Below are positions 1 through 7,329 of a stretch of DNA of 15,699 nucleotides, piece after piece. Each line of letters starts with the position of its first letter. Within the stretch, counting starts at the first letter, position 1. A program made the position numbers and the translations under genes. The notes beneath the pieces are model-generated. The model ran no database searches. It worked only from the letters and a program-made list of their open reading frames with translations, and was not told the DNA's origin. This stretch comes from Peptococcaceae bacterium BRH_c23 (GTDB lineage: Bacteria; Bacillota_B; Desulfitobacteriia; Desulfitobacteriales; Desulfitobacteriaceae): NCBI GenBank assembly GCA_000961805.1, contig LADV01000174.1, forward strand, positions 1-15,699. Direction: 5' to 3'.

Positions 1-825
1 ATGCTCTCAGCCATTGGGTTTAGCCTAACCTTCGGTTTAAGCGGGGTAGCAAATTTTGCTCACGGTGCTATGTATCTTACCTCAGGCTTTACTGCTTGGA
101 TGCTGATCAACTATTTAGGCTTATCCCCTCTGGTGGCCATGCTTCTAACGGTTGTGCTGATGGGAATCTTAGGAGCCCTGATCTACCGAGTTATCCTAAT
201 GCCTGTACGGGGCATCGTCTTATCCGAAGTCATTTCAACCTTTGCCTTAGGTGTTGCTTTGATCGAATTCTTCCGCTGGAAAGGTTTTACGAGTTTCGAT
301 TTTAGTCTACCCCCTTTTGTGAAGGGGAGTATCGACATTTTCGGGGTGACGATTGATTATCAACGTTTGATTATCATTGGCATCGCTTTGATAATTGCGC
401 TATTCTTGTGGTATTTCACTCATTATACCAAGACTGGTTTAGCCTTAAGGGGCATGGCTCAAGACGAGTATACAGCTTTAAGTATCGGTATTGAATCGGA
501 TTGGGCGGCCATGCTCAGCCTGGGGTTAGGCGCGGCCTTAGCGGCTATCGCAGCAATTGCCATATTACCGCTAGGCATCATTTCTATTAATTTAGGCTAC
601 GAGATTTTTCTAATTGCTCTGGCTGTTTCAGTTCTTGGTGGCTTGGAAAGCACATTGGGTCTTTTTGTAGGAAGTCTGATTCTTGGTTATGCCATGGTCA
701 TAGCAAGTACCTATCTCGGACCCCAGTGGGGTCAAGTCGTATACCTCGGTGCCATAGTCGTTGTTTTAGCGATTAAACCCTCAGGCTTATTTGGCAAATA
801 TAAAGAATTGGAGGAGAGAGTGTGA
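1..825 (+). CDS. livH: Branched-chain amino acid-type ABC transporter permease LivH (5' partial)
   Basis: Inner-membrane permease of a Liv/HAAT-family ABC importer, which moves branched-chain amino acids or, in many anaerobes, other carboxylates such as aromatic acids. The 274 visible residues are strongly hydrophobic with repeated membrane segments. Near the N-terminus they carry the family hallmark GVANFAHGAMY (about residues 15-25), which matches the 'INFAHG' motif of LivH. The cytoplasmic coupling loop is GLALRGMAQDEYTALSIGI (about residues 147-165). LivH proteins normally have about 20 more residues before this point, covering the first half of helix 1, so the ATG at base 1 is probably internal and the true start lies upstream of the window. 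The stop overlaps the GTG start of the next permease by 4 bases (GTGA), which implies translational coupling. Family is confident; substrate is unknown because the binding protein is not in the window. Confidence 0.9.
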   Translation: MLSAIGFSLTFGLSGVANFAHGAMYLTSGFTAWMLINYLGLSPLVAMLLTVVLMGILGALIYRVILMPVRGIVLSEVISTFALGVALIEFFRWKGFTSFDFSLPPFVKGSIDIFGVTIDYQRLIIIGIALIIALFLWYFTHYTKTGLALRGMAQDEYTALSIGIESDWAAMLSLGLGAALAAIAAIAILPLGIISINLGYEIFLIALAVSVLGGLESTLGLFVGSLILGYAMVIASTYLGPQWGQVVYLGAIVVVLAIKPSGLFGKYKELEERV

Positions 826-1859
826 GGACGAATACTAGTCACCGGAAAGAACGCATTGATCGTGGCATAAAAGTAAGATCAGATGATATTTTTGTGCTAG
901 CCTCCATGCGTGATCTCCTCTACGTTATTTTACCTAAAGCGATCGTCATTTTAGCTATGTTCATCCTTCCCTTGTTAAAAGATGTGGTTGGGATGTATTG
1001 GTTAAACGTGTTAGTTACAACATTAGTGATTATTCTGTTGGCCTTAAGTTGGGATTTGCTAGCGTCTGCAGGCTTAGTATCTTTAGGGCAAGCCTTCTTC
1101 TTTGGAGTTGGAAGTTATATCGCTGGTTACCTAAGCTTTAGATTCGGTTGGTCGCCACTTTTCACTATCCCCACAGCTACCCTAGTCGGGGCCATTATAT
1201 GTGCACTTTTTCTTTATCCTGTCTTGCGCCTAAGAGGAATCTATTTTGGTCTGATTACCTTTGCTTTACCCCTGTTGTTTGGTAGGTTAATAGAAGCAAC
1301 TAAAGTGCTGGGTGGAACCGAAGGGATGAGTGCTCTCCCCCCGCTTCACGGAATAACAGGTAAACTTTATCTGCTCATGTTTGTTGTCTTACTCACGCTG
1401 TTTGGCTTCCGAAGATTGATTTCATCTAATTATGGTTTAGTTTTTCAAGGGATCCGAGATAATGATCGAGCGGTTATTGCTGCTGGTTATAATATCCAAT
1501 GGTATAAGACCCAAGCAGTATTTATAGCTGCTTTACCCGCTACCTTTGCAGGAGCTTTTGTGGCTCACCACTTCCAGTTCGTGGGTATACCCGCCTTTGC
1601 TATGGATTACTCCATCCTCCCGCTAACGGCAGTCGTCGTAGGTGGAGCCGGGACATTTATCGGTGGGGCCTTGGGAGCTGTAATCTTAATGCCACTTTCT
1701 GAAATATTACGAGAGTTTGGCTCACTTAGAGTCGTTATATATTCGCTTCTCCTCTTGATATTTTCTATCGGTTTGCCTGAAGGACTCTTTAAATATATTA
1801 AAAGAAAGTACAGCCAAATTGAACGATTGACAACGATGGAGGAAGTAAAGCATGATTGA
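822..1859 (+). CDS. livM: Branched-chain amino acid-type ABC transporter permease LivM
   Basis: Second permease of the importer, pairing with the LivH-like subunit to form the transmembrane channel. The GTG start at 822 has a GGAGG ribosome site at 810-814 and overlaps the preceding stop by 4 bases. The 345-residue product begins with an unusually long, charged, non-membrane N-terminus (about 35 residues rich in K/R), followed by multiple hydrophobic helices. Family marks include LASAGLVSLGQAFFFGVGSY (about residues 80-99), which matches the LivM 'G..SLGQAAFFGIGAY' motif. The ABC-coupling loop reads GLVFQGIRDNDRAVIAAGYN (about residues 205-224) and the conserved GGAGTFIGGALGA follows near residue 275. 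The stop overlaps the next gene by 8 bases. It belongs to one operon with the two ATPase genes downstream. The substrate cannot be read from the sequence. Confidence 0.92.
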   Translation: MRTNTSHRKERIDRGIKVRSDDIFVLASMRDLLYVILPKAIVILAMFILPLLKDVVGMYWLNVLVTTLVIILLALSWDLLASAGLVSLGQAFFFGVGSYIAGYLSFRFGWSPLFTIPTATLVGAIICALFLYPVLRLRGIYFGLITFALPLLFGRLIEATKVLGGTEGMSALPPLHGITGKLYLLMFVVLLTLFGFRRLISSNYGLVFQGIRDNDRAVIAAGYNIQWYKTQAVFIAALPATFAGAFVAHHFQFVGIPAFAMDYSILPLTAVVVGGAGTFIGGALGAVILMPLSEILREFGSLRVVIYSLLLLIFSIGLPEGLFKYIKRKYSQIERLTTMEEVKHD

Positions 1860-2613
1860 ACCTATTATCAAAATCTCCAATCTTTGCAAAAGTTTTGGTG
1901 GGACGAAAGCGACGAATGACGTTAGTTTTGAACTTAAACCCGGTGAGGCCTTAGGGATTATTGGCCCTAATGGTTCAGGCAAGAGTACCCTGATTAACTT
2001 AATAAGCGGTTTTGTCAAGCCAGACAAGGGACAAATTCTTTTCAAGGGAATGAGTATCACAGGCATGGCTCCTCATAAAATTGTTAATTTAGGAATTGCG
2101 CGTAGTTTCCAGATGTCCCGGCCCTTTTATAACATGTCCGTCTTTAAGAACCTGATTATTCCCATTTCTTCACCACGGGCCAGGAAGTTAAGAGGAGGGA
2201 AATATGGTGACCTAGATGAAGCTGCCATTCACCTCTTAGAAGAAGTGGGCTTTGAGCGGGATTCCCAAGTCCCATATAAAGAGGCAGGTGCGCTGCCCCA
2301 CGGATATTTGAAGAGACTTGAATTAGCCCGTTGTTTAGCTTTAGAGCCCGACATCGTGATCTTGGACGAATTATTTTCTGGGATGAGCATGTCGGAAATA
2401 GCCAGTGTCGTCCCGCTTCTAGAACGCATAAAAAATGAAGGAAAGACACTGATCATGGTTGAGCATCGTCTTACGGAACTGTTCAAAATAATTGATAAAA
2501 TCATTGTTTTAAACTTTGGTATGAAAATAGCTGAGGGCCTCCCCCGTGACGTGATGACTCAAGAAGATGTGACCAGTGCCTACCTGGGAAGCGAGGTGAA
2601 AACTGGTGCTTAA
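1852..2613 (+). CDS. livG: Liv-type ABC transporter ATP-binding protein LivG
   Basis: Cytoplasmic ATPase that powers the LivHM permease pair. The ATG at 1852 has a GGAGGAAG ribosome site (1838-1845) and lies inside the end of livM. Over 253 residues it shows Walker A GPNGSGKST (38-46), the Q-loop glutamine Q87 in ARSFQMSRPF, the LivG-type signature LPHGYLKRLELAR (148-160) in place of the usual LSGGQ, Walker B DIVILDE (167-173) with catalytic E173, and H-loop H205 in MVEHR. LivG proteins normally read LPxGxQ in the signature, so the deviation is family-typical. The residue after the Walker B glutamate is Leu (DEL) instead of the usual Pro (DEP), a small oddity that leaves the catalytic residues intact. 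The stop overlaps livF by 8 bases. Confidence 0.93.
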   Translation: MIEPIIKISNLCKSFGGTKATNDVSFELKPGEALGIIGPNGSGKSTLINLISGFVKPDKGQILFKGMSITGMAPHKIVNLGIARSFQMSRPFYNMSVFKNLIIPISSPRARKLRGGKYGDLDEAAIHLLEEVGFERDSQVPYKEAGALPHGYLKRLELARCLALEPDIVILDELFSGMSMSEIASVVPLLERIKNEGKTLIMVEHRLTELFKIIDKIIVLNFGMKIAEGLPRDVMTQEDVTSAYLGSEVKTGA

Positions 2614-3349
2614 AGTTAATAATTTAATGGTTTTCTATGAGAATGCCTTAGCCGTTAACGATTTAAGTTTTGAAATTAAGCAAGGTGAAATCATTGGACT
2701 TTTTGGTTCGAATAGTGCCGGAAAGACAACCATTCTAAATACTATTTCGGGACTAACCCATCACTTAAAAGTACGTGAACAACGCAAGGGTGGCACAAGA
2801 ATCACCATTTCTGGGAGCATCAATTACCTTGATACAGATATTATGTCCTTGAAACCGCGGGATAGGGTAGAGCTTGGCATCATCCTCTGCCGAGAAAGGC
2901 ATCCTGTCTTTCGAGATAATACCGTTGAAGAAAATTTAAGATTAGGTGGTTATTTACGTAAAGATAAAGAAATCAAGGAGAGCATGCAGTTTGTCTATGA
3001 ACTTTTCCCCCCCTTAATTAAGCTAAGAAAGAATAAGGCTGGAATGTTAAGCGGAGGAGAAAAAGAAATGGTAGCCATTGGCATGTCCTTAGTGGCAAAG
3101 CCTAAATTATTACTGATGGATGAACCATTGCTGGGTTTAAGCCCACATATGCAAGCAGAAGTTGTGAGAGCTACACAAGAGATACGCAAGCATGGTGTCA
3201 CGGTGATGATGTCTGAGCAGTATGCTAGACCGATTATGCCTATTATAGACAGGGGCTATATTATTGAGAACGGAACTTTAGTCATGACGGGTACCGGTCC
3301 AGAATTGATGGATAATCCTGAAGTTAAATCGGCCTATTTTGGAACTTAA
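2606..3349 (+). CDS. livF: Liv-type ABC transporter ATP-binding protein LivF
   Basis: Second ATPase of the importer. It starts with GTG at 2606, inside the end of livG, with a GAGGTG ribosome site about 10 bases upstream. The 247 residues contain Walker A GSNSAGKTT (34-42), signature LSGGE (148-152), Walker B KLLLMDEP (167-174) and, at the H-loop position, Gln in MSEQYA. LivF homologues commonly have Gln there ('VEQN'). Compared with typical LivF there is a short extra stretch rich in K/R/T after the first strand pair (about residues 54-70), and the usual 'PEGR' Q-loop region reads CRERHPVF. It is the last gene of the transporter block; 147 bases of repeat-rich DNA separate it from the acyl-CoA ligase. 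Transporter role is confident; substrate is open. Confidence 0.92.
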   Translation: MLKVNNLMVFYENALAVNDLSFEIKQGEIIGLFGSNSAGKTTILNTISGLTHHLKVREQRKGGTRITISGSINYLDTDIMSLKPRDRVELGIILCRERHPVFRDNTVEENLRLGGYLRKDKEIKESMQFVYELFPPLIKLRKNKAGMLSGGEKEMVAIGMSLVAKPKLLLMDEPLLGLSPHMQAEVVRATQEIRKHGVTVMMSEQYARPIMPIIDRGYIIENGTLVMTGTGPELMDNPEVKSAYFGT

Positions 3350-3350
3350 T

Positions 3351-3432
3351 TCAGAAGTAAGAAACCAGAGCTCAGATGATCAGAAGCAGAGGGCAGATGC
3401 CGGAGGTTAGAGGCCAGAGGGCAGAAAGATAA
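3351..3432 (+). repeat. Degenerate purine-rich CAGA repeat tract
   Basis: Between livF and the ligase gene, the tetramer CAGA recurs about eight times at 7-14 base spacing, in variants such as TCAGAAG, CCAGAG, TCAGATG and GCAGAGGG. The tract is almost all A and G on this strand and has no convincing open frame. It looks like a decayed tandem repeat. Whether it acts as a spacer, a structured RNA linker or simple low-complexity drift cannot be told from one copy. Confidence 0.6.
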
Positions 3433-3496
3433 TGATGGATAGCGCTGAAAAGTAACTCATAGGATAAGATGAGGCCGGCGAGACGGCAGGGGAGAT

Positions 3497-5161
3497 ATGC
3501 GAAGTAAAGGGGTGGGTTTATTGTCCGGACAGTCTTGTAAGTCAATCAGTGAAGTATTCAAAAACTCTGTAGAAAAATCGTCCTCCCGCTCAGCTTTAAT
3601 CTATCTTGGAGAGAACTATAGTTACAATAAAATGAACACCATGATAGAGCAAATAGCTGGTTCTCTCTATGAACTGGGCGTTAAGCAAAATGATAAAGTG
3701 ATTATTTACGCACCTCATTGCCCTCAGTGGGTGATTGCCTGGTTTGCTATTCTCAGGCTTGGTGCGATAGCCATACCGGTGACCCATTTTTACGGCCCCA
3801 AAGATCTCAAATATATAGCCAATGATAGTGGAGCTGAAACCATCTTTTGTATGGACACTAATTATGGCTATATCGATAGAATCGCTGCAGATACTAAAAT
3901 TAAGCGGATTGTTGTCTGCACGTTAGTAGATCTTATACCCCCCTGGAAAAAATTAGTTGGACACCTGTTAGATAAAATCCCTACTGGAAAATTCGATTCT
4001 CAAGGTAGAAACATCTATACCTTCCCAGACTTGCTTAAGCGTAATGCTCCTCCTCCACCCCTTCCGAACTTGACGGGCAAGGAAATTGCCGAAATACTTT
4101 ATACCGGCGGCACGACAGGATTTCCTAAGGGAGTCCCCATCTGTCATGCTCTTTTAATAGAAAGTTGTACTGAACAAAGGTCGTTGAGCTCATCACTCAT
4201 ACCGATCGGTGAAGACATCGTTCTTCAAGGGTCGCCTCTCTATCACATCCTTGGTCAAGCCGTTGGCTTCGGTGCCTTATTTACGGGCGAAACCTTGGTT
4301 ATACTTCCCAAAATGTGTCTCGATGCCATCTTTGATCATTTTCAACGCTATAAAGTTAAGACTTTTTTAGGAACTCCGACCATGTACCGAATGATTTTAG
4401 AACATGACCGCATTGACCAATACAATTTAGGAAGCCTCCAATATGTATTTTCGGGCGGAGATGTTCTGCCGCAAGAAGTGGCTAATAGGTGGCTCAAAAA
4501 ATTTGGCAAACCACTCTATCAAGGCTATGGCGCTACGGAAACCTGCGGGGGGGTTTCGGGACCTCGCCCGAAGGAAGAAACACCGAATGGTACAGCGGGC
4601 AAATTCGTCTCCTTTCAAAAGAGTAAAATTCTCAATTCAGATACCTTAGAAGAAGTCCCAGTAGGTCAACCAGGTGAACTGTTTATAGCTTCGGAAAACA
4701 TGGTCTCTGGTTATTGGAACAAACCTGAGGAAACAGCGATTCATTTTGTGAATATTGATGGACAAATATGGTACAAAACTGGGGACATTGTCCGGATTGA
4801 CGAACAAGGCTGGCTTTTCTTCTTAGATCGGTCGGTTGATGTTATAAAGCATAAAGGGTATAGAGTTGCAGCTTCTAAAATTGATACAGTACTCCAAGAA
4901 CACCCCGCTGTGATTGCTGCTTGTACAATAGGAATTAAAGATGCAGCAGTTGGGGAAAGAATAAAGTCCTTCGTAATCTTTAAGAAAGATGTCAGAGGGG
5001 TTAGCGCCTACGATCTCATTAAATGGTGTCAAGAACGTTTGAATTCTTATGAGGTTCCCCAATATATTGAGTTTCGTGATATGTTGCCCAAATCTAAACT
5101 TGGGAAAATTCTCAGAAGGGAATTACGAGACGAGGATCGTCGTAAAATGGAAAATACTTAA
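3497..5161 (+). CDS. AMP-forming acyl-CoA ligase (ANL superfamily)
   Basis: Activates a carboxylic acid with ATP and CoA to its acyl-CoA via an acyl-adenylate. The 554 residues show the standard ANL motifs: the P-loop YTGGTTGFPKG (202-212; Gly replaces the common Ser), YGATE (344-348), the TGD motif at T428-D430 followed by a D-R-S-V-D-V-I-K-H-K-G hinge region, and a C-terminal SKLGKILRREL in which K537 is the expected catalytic lysine. Length fits FadD or medium/long-chain and aromatic acid ligases. The listed ATG has a strong but very close ribosome site (AGGGGAG, 2 bases before it). A TTG at 3521 preceded by AAGGGGTG is an alternative start. It lies downstream of the Liv genes on the same strand, so the acid it activates may be the imported substrate (inference). 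Which acid cannot be determined. Confidence 0.9.
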   Translation: MRSKGVGLLSGQSCKSISEVFKNSVEKSSSRSALIYLGENYSYNKMNTMIEQIAGSLYELGVKQNDKVIIYAPHCPQWVIAWFAILRLGAIAIPVTHFYGPKDLKYIANDSGAETIFCMDTNYGYIDRIAADTKIKRIVVCTLVDLIPPWKKLVGHLLDKIPTGKFDSQGRNIYTFPDLLKRNAPPPPLPNLTGKEIAEILYTGGTTGFPKGVPICHALLIESCTEQRSLSSSLIPIGEDIVLQGSPLYHILGQAVGFGALFTGETLVILPKMCLDAIFDHFQRYKVKTFLGTPTMYRMILEHDRIDQYNLGSLQYVFSGGDVLPQEVANRWLKKFGKPLYQGYGATETCGGVSGPRPKEETPNGTAGKFVSFQKSKILNSDTLEEVPVGQPGELFIASENMVSGYWNKPEETAIHFVNIDGQIWYKTGDIVRIDEQGWLFFLDRSVDVIKHKGYRVAASKIDTVLQEHPAVIAACTIGIKDAAVGERIKSFVIFKKDVRGVSAYDLIKWCQERLNSYEVPQYIEFRDMLPKSKLGKILRRELRDEDRRKMENT

Positions 5162-5179
5162 TGGTAATAAATAACCAAT

Positions 5180-5218
5180 CAGAGGGTACGATGAAAAATC
5201 TTTTCATCGTACCCTCTG
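5180..5218 (+). terminator. Perfect 18-bp hairpin after the ligase gene
   Basis: Arms 5180-5197 and 5201-5218 are exact reverse complements (CAGAGGGTACGATGAAAA and its complement) with a 3-base loop ATC. The hairpin begins 18 bases after the ligase stop, where the end of the importer-ligase transcript would be expected. No T-run follows on the + strand; the only T-run (5201-5204) is inside the stem. Termination is therefore likely but not textbook; it could also be an mRNA-stabilising 3' structure or a protein-binding palindrome. Confidence 0.65.
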
Positions 5219-5275
5219 TAATGATTTCCAATCGATACCCCGAATTTCGACGTGTAGAAAGTAAAAAATTCTGAT

Positions 5276-5340
5276 TATTCCATACTATTCTATACTATTA
5301 TATAATATAATATATATATACTATAATGGAATGTCATGAT
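5276..5340 (+). promoter_or_regulatory. Very AT-rich promoter region upstream of the M24 stub and deaminase
   Basis: About 60 bases consist almost only of A and T, with several overlapping -10-like hexamers, the best being TATAAT at 5322-5327. The tract is bounded by ATTCCAT (5277-5283) and its reverse complement ATGGAAT (5326-5332), which makes it partly palindromic. It lies just before a GGGAGG ribosome site and GTG start. No good -35 box can be singled out, so the exact promoter is not assigned. Confidence 0.4.
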
Positions 5341-5355
5341 TTTGGGAGGATTATC

Positions 5356-5499
5356 GTGAATGTACCACCTATAGAAGAATTAAAAAAACGACTGGCAGGC
5401 TTACAAGGCTCTTTAGCCAGCAAGGGGTTATCTAGTGCCTTAATTTTTCAAAATGCTGATCTCTATTATTATACTGAACTATATCGAGAGAACTATTGA
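5356..5499 (+). pseudogene. N-terminal remnant of an M24 family (Xaa-Pro) peptidase
   Basis: A GTG start with a clean GGGAGG ribosome site (5344-5349) opens a 47-codon frame ending in TGA at 5497. The peptide runs from a helix-forming ELKKRLAGLQGSLASKG to ALIFQNADLYYYT. This is the characteristic start of creatinase/prolidase-type peptidases, where 'NADLYYFTGT' is usually followed by about 300 more residues including the metal-binding catalytic domain. All of that is missing, and only 57 bases separate the stop from the deaminase gene. The good translation start and family-like sequence argue for a recently truncated gene and not a chance frame. The remaining peptide cannot be an active peptidase. 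Whether it is still expressed as a leader for the deaminase is unknown. Confidence 0.7.
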
Positions 5500-5556
5500 T
5501 GGTTATGGATAGTGCTTAGAATAGAAGAATGTTTATGAAGAGGGAGAGGGAACAAA

Positions 5557-7320
5557 ATGAAAATCTCTATTCAAACCGATGAGATTTTGCGTCTACAACG
5601 GGTCGCTTTAGGTAAAGAGGCGGCTGATCTCATTTTATCCGGAGGGACTGTGCTAAATGTTTATACTGGGGAACTGCTTCCGAATTACGAAATTTTGGTT
5701 TCGGGTGAACGTATTGCCTATGTAGGACCTGACCAAGGATTTCCTACAGGTCCAGAGACTTTACGGCTTGATGTCCGCGGACAAGTAGTGATTCCGGGGC
5801 TTATTGACGCTCATTGCCACCTGGATTATTGGCTGGGGTTAAGAGAATTTGTCGCTTTTGCCCTTCCTAAGGGCACGACAACGGTGATTACCGAAACCAC
5901 TGAGGTAGCCAATGGCATGGGTATAGAAGGTGTGCGGGCGTTTGTGGCGAAATTACCCACCTATCCCCTGAGAATTTTCGCGACAGCCCCAGTTATTACC
6001 TTTCTTTGTTCACTTAGAACAAAGAAGCCAGCAGTTAGCGTGGCTGAAATGTTAGAAATTCTAGAATACCCAGAAATATTAGGCCTGGGAGAGGTATATT
6101 GGTCCCGTGTGGTGGGTGGTGCAGTGGAGGAAGGTCTAAACACGTTAGTCTCCAAGGCGCGTTCTCTAGGTAAAACGGTGGAAGGGCATGGTGCCGGAGC
6201 CAGAGATGGCAGGTTAAATGCCTTCGTTGCCTATGGAGCAGATAGCTGCCATGAGTCGATAAGTTCTGAAGATGTGCGAGCTAGGTTGCGCCTAGGTTTA
6301 GCGACGATGATTCGCGAAGGTTCGATCCGCCGTGAGTTGGAAATCGTTATACCAGAGCTAATCAAGCTGGATATCGACTTGCGTCGAGCTATCTTGGTAT
6401 CCGATGATGTATGGCCCCACCATTTAGTTAAATATGGGCACATGGATTATATTGTGAATAAGGCGATAGCTTCGGGATTGAATCCCATCACAGCGATTCA
6501 GATGGCCACTTTAAACCCAGCGGAACATTTTCACCTTGATGCTGATCTAGGCGGGATTGCCCCAGGAAAATACGCTGATCTAGTGGTTATTCCTACAATT
6601 GATAAGATTGATGCCCAAGTGGTTATCATTAAGGGTCGGTTGGTGGCCCAGCAAGGGCGACTGGAAATTGATCTACCGGCTGAGTATTATCCTGCTGAGT
6701 TTAGCCACAGTCTCAAACTTCCCACCGTGGCACCTGAGTTCTTTCAGATTACGGCCCCTGGTACTAGTGTGCAGGCGAGGATTATTTCGATGGTAACAGA
6801 AATTGTCAACCGAGAGGTTCTTCTAGAAATGCCAGTGCATAATGGATTGCTCCAACTGAGAGATGATATCTTAAAAATTGCAGTCATCGATCGTTTTGAA
6901 GGGACGGGCAACAAGGCTCTCGGCTTAATTAAAGGCTACGGTCTGCGGCAGGGGGCGTTTGCGATCAGTGCGTCCTTTGATGAAGGAAATGTTGTCGTTG
7001 TCGGCAGTAATGACCTGGATATGGCCATAGCGATAAATCGCTTGCAGGAACTAGGGGGAGGGATGGTGTACTGTTGCGATGGTGTTGTGAAGGCAGAAGT
7101 GGCATTACCCATATATGGGGGAATTTCTGCGCTTCCTGGACCGCTGGTGGCTGAACGGCTGGAGTTTCTGATCAGCACCTTACAGGAGATGGGCTGTCAC
7201 GTCGAAAATCCTCTTTTGACACTCTTGACAATCACTTTTACGGCTATACCTTCTTTGCGGCTCACGATTCGGGGGTATTGGCTGTCTAAGGAAAATCGAA
7301 TAGTTGACCTATTCGTCTAG
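5557..7320 (+). CDS. ade: Adenine deaminase-type amidohydrolase (divergent)
   Basis: Metal-dependent amidohydrolase of the adenine deaminase family (adenine to hypoxanthine plus ammonia, purine salvage), 587 residues, close to the usual 570-600. The ATG has a GAGGGAGAGGG ribosome site. Metal-site residues are visible: H86-x-H88 in GLIDAHCHLD, E179 in GLGEV, H211 in EGHGAG, H232 in CHES, and the SDD aspartates at 283-284. IQMATLNPAE (314-323) and APGKYADLVVI are family-typical. The C-terminal Ade domain is present, with DILKIAVIDRFEGTGNKALG around residues 434-453 and NDLDMAIAINRL near 487. Two usually conserved stretches differ: 'HVHIESS' reads HCHLDYW, and the C-terminal 'DSHN' reads DEGN. 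The family is firm, but the exact substrate could differ from adenine. It follows the M24 stub and converges with the unknown gene on the other strand, leaving a 9-base gap. Confidence 0.8.
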   Translation: MKISIQTDEILRLQRVALGKEAADLILSGGTVLNVYTGELLPNYEILVSGERIAYVGPDQGFPTGPETLRLDVRGQVVIPGLIDAHCHLDYWLGLREFVAFALPKGTTTVITETTEVANGMGIEGVRAFVAKLPTYPLRIFATAPVITFLCSLRTKKPAVSVAEMLEILEYPEILGLGEVYWSRVVGGAVEEGLNTLVSKARSLGKTVEGHGAGARDGRLNAFVAYGADSCHESISSEDVRARLRLGLATMIREGSIRRELEIVIPELIKLDIDLRRAILVSDDVWPHHLVKYGHMDYIVNKAIASGLNPITAIQMATLNPAEHFHLDADLGGIAPGKYADLVVIPTIDKIDAQVVIIKGRLVAQQGRLEIDLPAEYYPAEFSHSLKLPTVAPEFFQITAPGTSVQARIISMVTEIVNREVLLEMPVHNGLLQLRDDILKIAVIDRFEGTGNKALGLIKGYGLRQGAFAISASFDEGNVVVVGSNDLDMAIAINRLQELGGGMVYCCDGVVKAEVALPIYGGISALPGPLVAERLEFLISTLQEMGCHVENPLLTLLTITFTAIPSLRLTIRGYWLSKENRIVDLFV

Positions 7321-7329
7321 GAACCATCA

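Noticed and set aside
1722..2066. 114-residue - strand frame across the livM/livG junction
   Set aside because: It lies antisense to two well-supported genes, has no ribosome site and low-complexity composition; a shadow of the + strand codons.
2341..2400. LivG inactive because of its unusual signature (LPHGY) and DEL after Walker B
   Set aside because: LPxG signatures are normal for LivG, and the Walker A lysine, Walker B Asp/Glu and H-loop His are all present.
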